64,000 nucleotides of DNA from Pseudonocardia alni. Its GTDB lineage: Bacteria > Actinomycetota > Actinomycetes > Mycobacteriales > Pseudonocardiaceae. A program made the position numbers and the translations under genes. The stretch covers positions 4,836,001-4,900,000 of the forward strand of contig NZ_PHUJ01000003.1 of assembly GCF_002813375.1 (NCBI RefSeq), read 5' to 3'. Shown here piece by piece: positions 25,108 through 33,614 of the stretch (position 1 is its first letter; each line of letters starts with the position of its first letter). Below the pieces are notes generated by a model. The model searched no databases and was not told the DNA's origin. It was given only the letters and a program-made list of their open reading frames with translations.

Positions 25108-25880
25108 CGCGTGACCCCTTCCTGGTGCTGATCCTGTGTGGAGTGTTCGTCGGGGAGGCCCGCGCGGTTCTGTGGTGGCCGGGCCGGTTTCGGCACGACC
25201 GGCAGCTTCGTCCACAGCGCGATGCCGTGCCGCCGGATCAGCGCCGCGGTCCGCTGGGTGACCAGCGGGCGGCGCAGCACCGTGCGCGCCACCTGCCGGG
25301 TGGTCGCGGGCCTGCGGATCCCCGCCAGAGTGGCGACGAACGCGGGCGCACCGTCCTGGTGCAGCGTGATCGCGATGCCGAGCCGGTCGTCGGGCTCGGG
25401 CAGGCGCATCGTGTAGTGGCCGTCGACCGTGAGGAACGGCGAGACGTAGAACTCCTTGTCCACGCCCGCCCGCCCCGACGGGTCGGGGTGCAGCAGGTAG
25501 CAGTGCCGCTCGCCGTAGGTGTTGTGCACCTCCGCGACCACGCAGGCGAGGGTGCCGTCGGCGCGGTGGCACCAGAACACCGAGATCGGGTTGAACACGT
25601 AGCCGAGCACCCGGGCGTGGGCGAGCATCAGGACCCGGCCCCCGGCCAGGTCGATGCCGTGCGCGGCCAGGTAGGTGTCGACGTTCTCCCGGATCCCGCG
25701 CTCCGGGTCCCCGAGGTGGTCGCGGGCGTCGAAGCGCGCGAACGGGCGCAGCCAGAACGGCAGCCGCGGCAGCGCGTCCAGGTCGACGAGCCAGTAGTAG
25801 ATCGGGTGCGAGAACGCCGTCTCCAGGTCGCGCCGGCGGGCGTGACGGACCTCGGCGTCGTAGAGCGCAGGGGTGCTCAC
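25104..25880 (-). CDS. DUF1365 protein (Rv0448c-like)
   Basis: A 258-residue cytoplasmic protein with the DUF1365 signatures TAFSHPIYYWLVDLDALPRLP, VLMLAHARVLGYVFNPISVFWC, AEVHNTYGERHCYLL and KEFYVSPFLTVDGHY. The biochemical role is unknown, but the gene is almost always next to a flavin oxidoreductase and a cyclopropane-synthase-like gene, suggesting a helper or enzyme in acyl-chain modification. The GTG at 25880 overlaps the stop of the oxidoreductase gene (GTGA) and its own stop overlaps the next ATG (ATGA). The last 30 residues are hydrophilic and Pro/Gln-rich. Confidence 0.88.
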   Translation of the reverse strand: MSTPALYDAEVRHARRRDLETAFSHPIYYWLVDLDALPRLPFWLRPFARFDARDHLGDPERGIRENVDTYLAAHGIDLAGGRVLMLAHARVLGYVFNPISVFWCHRADGTLACVVAEVHNTYGERHCYLLHPDPSGRAGVDKEFYVSPFLTVDGHYTMRLPEPDDRLGIAITLHQDGAPAFVATLAGIRRPATTRQVARTVLRRPLVTQRTAALIRRHGIALWTKLPVVPKPARPPQNRAGLPDEHSTQDQHQEGVTR

Positions 25881-27157
25881 CAGCTCACCCCGAGCGCGCG
25901 GGCGGCGCGCACGCCCGAGGCGCAGCCGTCCTCGTGGAAGCCCCAGCCGTGGTAGGCACCGGCGTAGGCGGTGACCGGGGTGTTCAGCTCCGGCAGGCGG
26001 CGCTGGGCGGCCACCGAATCCGGCGTGTACACCGGGTGCTCGTAGGTCATCCGCGCGACGACGGCGTCCGGGTCGATCCGCCCGGCGCCGTTCAGCGTGA
26101 CCACCCAGTCGTCGGGGTCGGTGAGGCGCATCAGCCGGTTCATGTCGTAGCTGACCAGCACGGGCGCCTCGGCCGTGTCCGCGCACGCGGGCTTGAGGTA
26201 GTTCCAGGACGCGCGGGCGCCGGGCCGGCGCGGCAGCAGCGAGGTGTCGTGGTGCAGCCAGGTCTCGTTGCGGGAGTAGGTGAACGCCCCCAGCACGGCC
26301 CGCTCGTCGGCGGTGGCGCCGTCGCCGAGGACCGCCAGCGCCTGGTCGGGGTGGGTCGCGAGCACGACGTGGTCGAACGCGGCGACGGCGTCGGCGTCGT
26401 CGCGGACCTCGACGCCCGCGGTCGAGCGCAGGACCGAGCGGACCGGCGTCGCGGTGCGCACCGCCGGGAGCTGCTTGACGACACGGTCCACATAGGAGCG
26501 GGACCCGCCGGTGACGGTCCGCCACTGCGGAGAGCCGCCGATCCCGAGCATGCCGTGGTGGTCGAGGAAGGTGAACAGGTAGCGCGCCGGGTAGTCCAGC
26601 GAGAGCGCCGCGCCCGCCGACCACACGCAGGACACCACCGGGATCATGAAGTGCTGCACGAAGTAGCGGGAGTAGCCGCCGATCGCGAGGAACGCCCCGA
26701 GCGTCACATCGCCTGCGGACTCCCCGGCCAGGACCCGGCGTGCGTGCCGGTGGAACCGCACGACCTCGCCGAGCATCCGCAGGTAGGCCGGCCGGGCCGC
26801 GTTGGAGGCCTGCGGGAACAGACCACCCAGCTTGCGGGCACCGGCGTACTCCAGCCCGCAGCCGTCGCAGCGCACCGACATCGACATGTCGGAGTCCTGG
26901 GTGGACACCCCCAGCTCGCCGAACAGGCGCAGCAGGTTCGGGTAGGTGCGGTCGTTGTGGACGATGAACCCGGAGTCGACGTGGGTGGTCCCGCCGTCCG
27001 AGGACGCCAGCTCGTGGGTGTGGGCGTGCCCGCCGGGGCGGGCGTCGGCCTCGTACAGCGTCACGTCGTGGCTGCGGGACAGCAGGTAGGCGGCCGTCAG
27101 ACCGGACACCCCGCTGCCGACCACGGCGACGGTCGGACGCGCCTGCGGTGCACTCAC
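25877..27157 (-). CDS. FAD-dependent oxidoreductase, amine-oxidase fold (Rv0449c-like)
   Basis: A 426-residue flavoprotein with the dinucleotide-binding motif VVGSGVSGLTAAYLLSRSHDVTLYEADARPGGH at the N terminus and a VDSGFIVHNDRTYPNLLRLFGELGV stretch common to this subgroup. It ends with AYAGAYHGWGFHEDGCASGVRAARALG, the C-terminal FAD-binding signature. A cysteine pair sits in CDGCG. Relatives in cyclopropane-like clusters are thought to desaturate or otherwise oxidise acyl chains. The start is GTG, overlapping the hydrolase stop as GTGA. It is the core partner of DUF1365 and the methyltransferases downstream. Confidence 0.88.
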   Translation of the reverse strand: MSAPQARPTVAVVGSGVSGLTAAYLLSRSHDVTLYEADARPGGHAHTHELASSDGGTTHVDSGFIVHNDRTYPNLLRLFGELGVSTQDSDMSMSVRCDGCGLEYAGARKLGGLFPQASNAARPAYLRMLGEVVRFHRHARRVLAGESAGDVTLGAFLAIGGYSRYFVQHFMIPVVSCVWSAGAALSLDYPARYLFTFLDHHGMLGIGGSPQWRTVTGGSRSYVDRVVKQLPAVRTATPVRSVLRSTAGVEVRDDADAVAAFDHVVLATHPDQALAVLGDGATADERAVLGAFTYSRNETWLHHDTSLLPRRPGARASWNYLKPACADTAEAPVLVSYDMNRLMRLTDPDDWVVTLNGAGRIDPDAVVARMTYEHPVYTPDSVAAQRRLPELNTPVTAYAGAYHGWGFHEDGCASGVRAARALGVSW

Positions 27158-27882
27158 CTGTCAACTCCTTCGAGGGCGACCCGCAGCCCGGCCGGGGCGG
27201 GTTCCGCCATGGCGTTCGCGATGACCGGGTCACGGGGTTCGGCCCCGAGCTCGCCGAGTGCGAAACGTCGCACCAGGGAGGTCCAGTCACCGGCGCGGCG
27301 GAGCATGGCGTGGCCGTCGCCGAGCACGTCGAAGCGGGCGACCCGGTCGGTCACGGACCGGGCGCGCAGGGCGTACGCGTAGGACGCCGCGGGGTCGGTC
27401 ATCCGCTCCCGGTCGCCGTGGGCGATCAGCACCGACCGCCCGGCGAGCTGGTCGACCGTGTCGGAGCCCTCCAGCCAGGGGGCGAGCCCGCACACCGCGA
27501 CGACGCCGGGTGCGCCCGCCGCCCGCAGCACCGCACGGGCTCCCATCGAGTGGCCGACGAGCACGACCGGGCGTCCCGGGTAGCGGCGCGCGAGCTCGTG
27601 GACGGCCCACTCGGCGTCGCGGTAGGCGTCCATGGCCGGGCCGTTCCAGCCCTTCAGCCGGTAGCGCAGCAGGTGCACCGCGACGCCCGAGCCCGCCTCG
27701 GTCCGGTGGGCGCGCCCGCCGCGCTCCAGGGAGTGCGCGAACGGCAGCATGCGCAGCAGTGCCAGCCCGCGCCGGGCGGGCGCCGTGGAGTGCGACTTCC
27801 CGCCGTGGGCGACGAGCACGACACCGGCCGGTTCGGGGTGTCGGTCGCCGGCGTTCTCCAGCCACGGACTCGGATCGGGCAC
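27154..27882 (-). CDS. Alpha/beta hydrolase
   Basis: A 242-residue hydrolase-fold protein. GVVLVAHGGKSHS holds the oxyanion HGG. The nucleophile elbow is VVLVGHSMGARAVLRAAG (serine in GHSMG), the acid lies near VLIAHGDRERMTDP, and a late His is in DGHAMLRR. The predicted activity is esterase, lipase or thioesterase. I start at GTG 27882 (VPDPSPWLENAGDR), which has GAGG six bases upstream; the frame can extend to 28068 but that part is low-complexity. It opens the overlapping lipid operon and may release or trim acyl groups; the substrate is unknown. Confidence 0.72.
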   Translation of the reverse strand: MPDPSPWLENAGDRHPEPAGVVLVAHGGKSHSTAPARRGLALLRMLPFAHSLERGGRAHRTEAGSGVAVHLLRYRLKGWNGPAMDAYRDAEWAVHELARRYPGRPVVLVGHSMGARAVLRAAGAPGVVAVCGLAPWLEGSDTVDQLAGRSVLIAHGDRERMTDPAASYAYALRARSVTDRVARFDVLGDGHAMLRRAGDWTSLVRRFALGELGAEPRDPVIANAMAEPAPAGLRVALEGVDR

Positions 27883-28231
27883 GGGGCGCCTCGCAGGGGA
27901 CGGGGTGCACGGGGCACCGGGACGGTCTCGGCGCGTGTTCGTCCGACGGCCCGGTGGTGGCCGGTCGGTGGGACCGTCCTCACATCGGGTCGGCCCGGAC
28001 ACGGTCCGCGACCGGTGCGTATCCGTCGACCCTAGATCGGGTCCGCAGTACCTTGCTCGTCGAGACATCTCGGCGCGTGGGGATCGGTCGAACGGGTGAG
28101 GTGTGCATCACCCCCGGTGGTCACGGCCGGGGTGGGTAGGACCACGGGCGCACCCGGTCGTCGTGAGGGGCGAAGATGGTCGTGCGCCCGGGACCGGGCG
28201 CTGCGGACGGACGGGCGGGGAGAGGACGACG
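27883..28231. other. Divergent promoter region of the lipid operon and plsC-like gene
   Basis: A 349-bp gap between the divergent hydrolase and acyltransferase genes. I see no convincing gene, tRNA or palindrome. It must hold the promoters of both units, but I could not assign -35/-10 pairs. The plsC-side contains the ribosome site GGGGAGAGGA shortly before the ATG. Confidence 0.5.
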
Positions 28232-29041
28232 ATGGGCGTGCCACCGGAGCTGACGGTGTGGCAGAAGGTCGTGGCGACGGTGCGACGCCGGCGTCGCGGG
28301 TCGGGCTTCTGGTTCGGGCTCGCGATCGCGGTGATCTGGCCGTTCGTCGTCTTCGGGACCCGGCTGGGCTGGCGCGGCGCGGAGCACCTGCCGCGCACCG
28401 GCGGCGCCCTGCTGGTCGGCAACCACGTCTCGTTCTCCGACCCGATCTTCGACATCGCCTTCGGCACCGCGCACGGCCGGATCCCGCGGTTCCTGGCCAA
28501 GGGCGAGCTGTGGTCGGTGCCGGTGGTGAAGTGGGTGCTCGGGCACGGCGGGCACATTCCGGTGTACCGCTCGTCGAAGCGGGCGGCGGAGTCGTTCACC
28601 GGCTCGATCGACGCCCTGGAGCGCGGGGAGATCGTCGCGATCTACCCGGAGGGCACCTACACCCGCGACCCCGGGCACTGGCCGATGAAGCCGAAGAACG
28701 GCGTCGCCCGGATCGCGCTGCGCTCCGGCGCCCCGGTGATCCCGATGGCGAACTGGGGCACCCAGGACTTCCTGCCCGCCGACGGGAAGCCGACGCCGTT
28801 CCCGCGCAAGCGGGTCACGGTCGCGCTCGGCCCGCCGGTGGACCTCTCGGAGTTCGCCGGGAAGCCGCTCACGAAGACCACCCTCGACGCGGCCACCGCG
28901 AAGATCATGGACGCGGTGACCGGGCTGCTCGAGGAGCTGCGCGAGGAGACCCGCCCGGCGACGCCGTACGACCCGGAGGCGCGGCCGCGCCCGGAGGCGC
29001 CCGGCGACCCGCTCGACCCGGCCGAGCGCGCCGCCGGCTGA
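28232..29041 (+). CDS. 1-acyl-sn-glycerol-3-phosphate acyltransferase family protein
   Basis: Transfers an acyl chain to lysophosphatidic acid or a related acceptor in phospholipid synthesis. The 269-residue PlsC-family protein has the catalytic NHVSFSDP (H-x4-D) block, a glycerol-phosphate-binding region (LGHGGHIPVYR) and the YPEGTYTRD block. One hydrophobic N-terminal segment (GLAIAVIWPFVVFG) anchors it to the membrane. The C-terminal 40 residues are Pro/Glu-rich and probably disordered. The ATG at 28232 has GGGGAGAGGA upstream. It is divergent from the lipid-modification operon and ends 6 bp from mtr, tail-to-tail. Confidence 0.88.
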   Translation: MGVPPELTVWQKVVATVRRRRRGSGFWFGLAIAVIWPFVVFGTRLGWRGAEHLPRTGGALLVGNHVSFSDPIFDIAFGTAHGRIPRFLAKGELWSVPVVKWVLGHGGHIPVYRSSKRAAESFTGSIDALERGEIVAIYPEGTYTRDPGHWPMKPKNGVARIALRSGAPVIPMANWGTQDFLPADGKPTPFPRKRVTVALGPPVDLSEFAGKPLTKTTLDAATAKIMDAVTGLLEELREETRPATPYDPEARPRPEAPGDPLDPAERAAG

Positions 29042-29047
29042 GCAGCC

Positions 29048-30439
29048 TCAGATCTCCAGGCCGAGCAGGGCGTTCTCGATGACCTCGGGCAGCGCCGGGT
29101 GGATCCAGTACTGCCCGGTCGCGATCTCGGAGACGGTCTGGCCGAACACCATCGCCTGGATCAGCTGCTGGACCAGCGTCGACGCCTGCGGCCCGAGCAG
29201 GTGCGCGCCCAGCAGCCGTCCGGTGCCCTTCTCCGCGACCAGCTTGCAGATGCCGGTGCGGTCCTCCATCGCCCAGCCGTAGGCGACGTCGCCGACGTTC
29301 TGCACCTTGACCGCGATGTCGAACCCGGCGTCGCGGGCCTCGGTCTCGGTCATCCCGACCGAGGCGATCTGCGGCTCGGTGAACACCGCGGCCGGGACGA
29401 CGTCGTGGTTGGTGGCGCGCAGGTCGTCCGGGTGCGCCAGGTTGTGCCCGACGATCTTGGCCTCGTGGTTGGCCACGTGCTTGAGCTGGTGCGGGGAGCT
29501 CACGTCGCCCAGCGCCCACACGCCCGCGGCGGAGACGCTGCGCTGGTACTCGTCGACGGCGACCCGGCCGTCGGCGTGCACGGTCACGCCGCCCCGGTCC
29601 AGGTCCATCCGGTCGCCGTTGGGCATCCGGCCGGTGGCGACGAGCAGCGTGTCGGCGACGACGGTGGAGCCGTCGTCGAGGGTGATCTCCACCTCGCCGG
29701 GGCCGCCGCTGCCGTCGCCGGACAGCGCGGTGACCTGACGGCCCAGCCGGCAGTCCCAGCGGGCGATGGCGACCTCGGTGAACCGGTCGGACAGCGTGTC
29801 GTCGAGGTGGCGCAGCAGCTTCGGTCCGCGGGCGATCACGGTGACCTCGGCGCCGAGCGCGGAGAACACGTGCGCGAACTCGGACGCGATGTAGCCGCCG
29901 CCGAGGATCGCGAGCCGGCGCGGGACGTCGTCGATCCGCATCACGGTGTCGGAGGTCTCGAACGGCACACCGGCGTCGCGGACCAGCGGCGGGATGCTCG
30001 GCCGCGACCCGGCGGCGATGACGATCCGGTCGCCGGTGACGGTGTCGGTGCCGGAGCCGTCGGTGCGCTCGACGCCCAGCTCGCGCTCGCCGGTGAAGCG
30101 GGCGTGCCCGAAGTACACGGTGACGTTGGGGCTGCGGTCGACCCGGTAGGAGCGCCCACCGTCGGAGATCGGGTCGATCCGGCCGAACACCCGGTCCCGG
30201 ATGTCGGTCCAGCGGATCTTGTCGACGGTGCCGTCGACGCCGTAGGTGTGCGCGTGCCGGATGGTCTCGGCGACGTCCGCGGCGTAGACGTACATCTTGG
30301 TCGGGATGCAGCCGACGTTCAGACAGGTCCCGCCGAACACCCCGTGCTCGACGATCGCGACGTCGAGATCGGCGAAGCGTTCGTCGATGAAGGTGTTTCC
30401 GGAACCGGTGCCGATGACGACCAGATCATGGTGGGCCAC
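29048..30439 (-). CDS. mtr: Mycothione reductase
   Basis: NADPH-dependent flavoprotein disulfide reductase that keeps mycothiol, the actinobacterial glutathione substitute, reduced. The 463 residues contain the FAD fold VVIGTGSGNTFIDERF with the subfamily-specific SGN, and the redox disulfide C39-L-N-V-G-C44. A second dinucleotide fold (LAILGGGYIASEFAHVFSALGAEV) and the C-terminal active-site HPALPEVIENALLGL are present. The start is GTG at 30439. This gene is strong phylogenetic evidence for an actinobacterium. It is divergent from the ElaA-type gene with a 54-bp gap. Confidence 0.95.
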   Translation of the reverse strand: MAHHDLVVIGTGSGNTFIDERFADLDVAIVEHGVFGGTCLNVGCIPTKMYVYAADVAETIRHAHTYGVDGTVDKIRWTDIRDRVFGRIDPISDGGRSYRVDRSPNVTVYFGHARFTGERELGVERTDGSGTDTVTGDRIVIAAGSRPSIPPLVRDAGVPFETSDTVMRIDDVPRRLAILGGGYIASEFAHVFSALGAEVTVIARGPKLLRHLDDTLSDRFTEVAIARWDCRLGRQVTALSGDGSGGPGEVEITLDDGSTVVADTLLVATGRMPNGDRMDLDRGGVTVHADGRVAVDEYQRSVSAAGVWALGDVSSPHQLKHVANHEAKIVGHNLAHPDDLRATNHDVVPAAVFTEPQIASVGMTETEARDAGFDIAVKVQNVGDVAYGWAMEDRTGICKLVAEKGTGRLLGAHLLGPQASTLVQQLIQAMVFGQTVSEIATGQYWIHPALPEVIENALLGLEI

Positions 30440-30480
30440 GTCGCGAGGCTAACCGCTTCCGCGGGCCCGCGACGCTCTGG

Positions 30481-30486
30481 TACCCC
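30481..30486 (+). promoter_or_regulatory. Candidate -10 box, leaderless elaA-like transcript
   Basis: TACCCC ends seven bases before the ATG of the ElaA-family gene. There is no purine-rich ribosome site in the gap (TCTGCGG), which supports a leaderless message. It also lies only 42 bp from the divergent mtr start. Confidence 0.4.
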
Positions 30487-30493
30487 TCTGCGG

Positions 30494-30961
30494 ATGACCG
30501 TTCCCACACCGGCCGCGGCGGCGACCCCGACCCTGCACCGCGCCTGGGCCGCCGACCTCGACCCGGCCACCCTGTACGCGCTGCTCGCGCTGCGCACCGC
30601 GATCTTCGTCGTCGAGCAGGAGTGCCCCTACCAGGAGCTCGACGGGCGCGACCTCGAACCGCGCACCCGGCACCACTGGCTGGCCGACGGCGGCACGGTC
30701 GTCGCGACCCTGCGGCTGCTGGCCGATCCCGGCGGGGTGCTGCGGATCGGCCGGGTCTGCACCCGTGCCGACGCGCGCGGACGCGGGCTGGGGCACCGGC
30801 TGATGGACTCGGTGCTCGCCGAGGTCGGGGACCGCCCCTGCGTGCTCGACGCCCAGGAAATCCAGGAGCCGTTCTACGCCCGGCACGGATTCGTGCCGGC
30901 GGGGGAGCGGTTCGTCGAGGACGGCATCCCGCACGTCCCGATGGAGCGCCGCCGCTCCTGA
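30494..30961 (+). CDS. ElaA-family GNAT acetyltransferase
   Basis: A 155-residue GNAT protein with the ElaA signatures LYALLALRTAIFVVEQECPYQELDGRD near the N terminus, RIGRVCTRADARGRGLGHRLM for acetyl-CoA binding, and AQEIQEPFYARHGFVPAGERFVEDGIPHVPM at the end. The substrate is unknown. A similar gene (Rv2851c) lies close to mtr and proS in M. tuberculosis, so the location is conserved. The ATG at 30494 is supported by the family N terminus. Confidence 0.87.
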   Translation: MTVPTPAAAATPTLHRAWAADLDPATLYALLALRTAIFVVEQECPYQELDGRDLEPRTRHHWLADGGTVVATLRLLADPGGVLRIGRVCTRADARGRGLGHRLMDSVLAEVGDRPCVLDAQEIQEPFYARHGFVPAGERFVEDGIPHVPMERRRS

Positions 30962-31305
30962 GCGGGGCTCGGCCCGCGGCCCGCCTGCGTGCACCGCGAC
31001 CGGTTCGAGCGCGTCGCGCCGCCGGCGGGCCGGCGCGCCGCCGGTCACCGCGCCGGCCGGCCCGACCCCGTCCGGTGCGGCGGCGAAGAAGATCCGGACG
31101 GCTTCGGCGTGGTCCACGTGCGCTGCTCGCGGGGTTCGGCGTCGCTGCCGGCCCGACGGCAGGTCCTCGGCCGGTGGGGCACGACCGGACGACGGGCGTG
31201 CCCCGCGCGTCGCCGTCGCCGGGACGCCGAGTGCGCGATACTCCCGCGCGTGCCCGGGACCGGAGGGCGCACGAGCGGACACGCTGGGAGAGGGAGGCGG
31301 AACGG
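30962..31305. other. 344-bp gap without a recognised gene
   Basis: Open frames here are low-complexity Arg/Pro/Ala shadows with no start context. GATACT at 31237-31242 could be a -10 box for the downstream lapA-like gene, giving a leader of about 55 nt. Nothing else was recognised. Confidence 0.4.
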
Positions 31306-31734
31306 ATGAGCGACGACCGACGGGGCGGCGACTCCCCGGCCTGGGGGCGGGTCGGACCGGAGGACCCGACGGCGGACCCGGCGACCCATCCGGCGCTGCG
31401 CACACCCGACCCCACGGCCGATCAGCCGACCGTGGCGGTGCCGGTGGAGGGCGGCGGCCCGGACTCCGAGGCCACCACCGAGAAGCGCGCGATCCCGCAC
31501 ACCCGCACCGGCGGGCTGTGGGCCGCGCTGATCCTCTCGGCGGTCGTGCTGATCTTCCTGCTGGTGTTCATCCTGCAGAACACCGAGCCGGTCGCGATCA
31601 ACTTCCTGTGGCTGACCGGGACGCTGCCCACCGGGGTGGCGCTGCTGTTCGCCGCGATCGCCGGGATCCTGCTGGTCGCCGTGCCCGGGACGGGCCGGAT
31701 CCTGCAGCTGCGCCGGCAGGCGCGCCGGGGCTGA
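31306..31734 (+). CDS. LapA-domain (DUF1049) membrane protein
   Basis: A 142-residue protein with a disordered Asp/Pro/Thr-rich N-terminal half (residues 1-65). Two membrane segments follow with the LapA pattern: LILSAVVLIFLLVFILQNTEPVAINFLW and LPTGVALLFAAIAGILLVAV, then a basic tail. E. coli LapA helps assemble the LPS-regulatory complex, but actinobacterial members lack that context and have no known role. The ATG at 31306 is preceded by GGGAGGCGG. It converges on the RNA helicase gene with a 45-bp gap. Confidence 0.8.
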   Translation: MSDDRRGGDSPAWGRVGPEDPTADPATHPALRTPDPTADQPTVAVPVEGGGPDSEATTEKRAIPHTRTGGLWAALILSAVVLIFLLVFILQNTEPVAINFLWLTGTLPTGVALLFAAIAGILLVAVPGTGRILQLRRQARRG

Positions 31735-31779
31735 CCGCACGGGGCGCGACCGGCGATGCGGCCGCGACCCGGGTGGAGG

Positions 31780-33573
31780 TCAGCGCCGGCGACGCGGCCG
31801 GTCGGTGCGCGCGGCCCCGCCCGCGGCCGGGCGGCGGCGGGGTGCCGGCTTCGGCGGCTTGGCGACGATGATCGGCTCGCCGGACGGCTCCCGCGCTCCG
31901 GTCACGCGGACCAGGTCGGGGTGACCCGGGCGGACCGTCGAGACCTCGGCGGAGACCCCGGCCTGGCGGGTGAGCAGGTCCACCTCGGCGCGCTGCTCGG
32001 GCATCGCCAGCGTCACCACGACGCCGTCCTCACCGGCCCGGGCGGTGCGCCCGGCACGGTGCAGGTAGGCCTTGGGGTCGGCGGGCGGGTCGACGTGCAC
32101 GACGAGCCCGACGTCGTCGATGTGGATGCCGCGGGCCGCGACGTCGGTCGCGACGAGCACCGGCACCGCGCCGGAGCGGAAGTCGTCGAGCGCGCGGTTG
32201 CGCTGGCTCTGCGAGCGGCCACCGTGCAGCGGCCCGGCGGCGACGCCCTCGCGGCGCAGCACCCGCACCATCCGGTCGGCGCCGTGCTTGGTGCGCACGA
32301 ACAGGATCGTGCGGCCCTCCCGGGCGGCGATCTCGGCGACGACGCGGGACCGGTCGTCGCGGTCGACGACGAGCACGTGGTGCTCCATCGTCGCGACGCT
32401 GCCGGTCGGCGGGGCGACCGAGCGGGTCACCGGGTCGGTCAGGTGGCGCCGGACCAGGGTGTCGACGTCGCCGTCGAGGGTCGCGGAGAACAGCAGGCGC
32501 TGCCCGTCGGCGGGGGTGCGGTCGAGGATCGCGCGGACCTGGGGCAGGAAGCCCATGTCGGCCATGCGGTCGGCCTCGTCCAGCGCGGTGACCGTGACCT
32601 CGGACAGGTCGCAGGTGCGCTGCTGCAGGTGGTCGGACAGCCGGCCCGGGGTGGCGACCAGCAGGTCGACCCCGCGCCGGAGCTCGGCGACCTGCTTGTT
32701 CATCGACATCCCGCCGACGATGTCGGTCACCCGCAGGTCGACCGCTTTCGCCAGCGGCGCGAGGACCTCGACGACCTGGGTGGCGAGCTCGCGGGTCGGG
32801 ACCAGCACCAGGCCGCGCGGGGCGGTCGGGCGGGAGCGCTCCCCGGCCAGGCGGGCCAGCAGCGCGAGCCCGAAGGCGAGGGTCTTGCCGGACCCGGTCT
32901 GGCCGCGTCCGAGCAGGTCGCGCCCGGCGAGGGTGTCGGGCAGCGTGGCCGCCTGCACCGGGAACGGGGCGGTGAAGCCCTGCTCGGCCAGTGCCTTGGT
33001 CAGGCGCTCGGGCAGGCCCAGCTCGGCGAACGACGGCATGCCGTCCTCGGGCTCGACCCACTGCGGCTCCGGCTCCGCCTTCGGGGCGGCGACGGCGGCG
33101 GCGCGGGCCGGGGCCGGACGCGACGCTGCGGCGGCGCCACCACCGCGGCGGCCGCGGCGGGCGGCCGGACGGTCACCGCCGCGCTGCGCGGACCGGGCGG
33201 GGCCGCGGTCGACCCGGCTCCCGTCCTGGAGGTGCTCGCGACGCTCGGCGCGGTTGCCACCGCCGTCGCCGGAGCGCTCGCCCCGGGCGGGGCGGGTCGC
33301 ACGGGGGGCGCCGGAGCGCTCGCCGCGGGCGGGGCCGCCGGTGCGGGCGCCCCGGGCCGGACGCGGGGCGTCGCGGCGGTCGTCGTCGCGGGCGGGACGG
33401 TCGCGGCGGTCGTCGCCGCGGGTCTCGGTGCGGCGGTCGTCGCGCCGGGCCGACCCGCGGTGGGCGCCGGCGTCGCCGGACGGGCCGGACGGGCGGGTGG
33501 CCCGCCGGCGGGCGGGACGGTCGGACGTGGTGCCGGCGTCGGACGACGGCGGGCGGAACTGCGGCCTGGTCAA
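31780..33573 (-). CDS. DEAD-box ATP-dependent RNA helicase
   Basis: Unwinds structured RNA, typically in ribosome assembly, RNA decay or cold adaptation. Of 597 residues the first ~160 are a disordered Arg/Asp/Gly-rich extension. The helicase core follows: Q-motif region (PSFAELGLPERLTKALAEQGFTAPFPVQ), GQTGSGKT, PTRELATQ, TPGR, DEAD, SAT, and the second RecA domain with ATDVAARGIHI and HRAGRTARA. The C-terminal 40 residues are basic. Translation begins at TTG (33571-33573), supported by AGGAGA six bases upstream. That ribosome site lies in a hairpin, suggesting conditional translation. Confidence 0.92.
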   Translation of the reverse strand: MTRPQFRPPSSDAGTTSDRPARRRATRPSGPSGDAGAHRGSARRDDRRTETRGDDRRDRPARDDDRRDAPRPARGARTGGPARGERSGAPRATRPARGERSGDGGGNRAERREHLQDGSRVDRGPARSAQRGGDRPAARRGRRGGGAAAASRPAPARAAAVAAPKAEPEPQWVEPEDGMPSFAELGLPERLTKALAEQGFTAPFPVQAATLPDTLAGRDLLGRGQTGSGKTLAFGLALLARLAGERSRPTAPRGLVLVPTRELATQVVEVLAPLAKAVDLRVTDIVGGMSMNKQVAELRRGVDLLVATPGRLSDHLQQRTCDLSEVTVTALDEADRMADMGFLPQVRAILDRTPADGQRLLFSATLDGDVDTLVRRHLTDPVTRSVAPPTGSVATMEHHVLVVDRDDRSRVVAEIAAREGRTILFVRTKHGADRMVRVLRREGVAAGPLHGGRSQSQRNRALDDFRSGAVPVLVATDVAARGIHIDDVGLVVHVDPPADPKAYLHRAGRTARAGEDGVVVTLAMPEQRAEVDLLTRQAGVSAEVSTVRPGHPDLVRVTGAREPSGEPIIVAKPPKPAPRRRPAAGGAARTDRPRRRR

Positions 33574-33576
33574 GAC

Positions 33577-33614
33577 AGGTCTCCTCGAGAACGTGGCACG
33601 TCCTGCGGAGACCT
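33577..33614 (-). promoter_or_regulatory. Hairpin sequestering the helicase Shine-Dalgarno
   Basis: On the minus strand AGGTCTCC (33614-33607) pairs perfectly with GGAGACCT (33584-33577). The latter includes most of the AGGAGA ribosome site (33585-33580) of the TTG-initiated helicase. A second inverted repeat, ACGTG-C-CACGT, lies in the loop (33601-33591). The structure could be a thermosensor or an autoregulatory element recognised by the helicase. The base pairing is visible; the function is inferred. Confidence 0.6.

Noticed and set aside
27883..28068. N-terminal extension of the alpha/beta hydrolase to 28068
   Set aside because: The extra 62 residues are Pro/Arg/Thr-rich without a signal peptide or domain, and a better-placed ribosome site supports the GTG at 27882.
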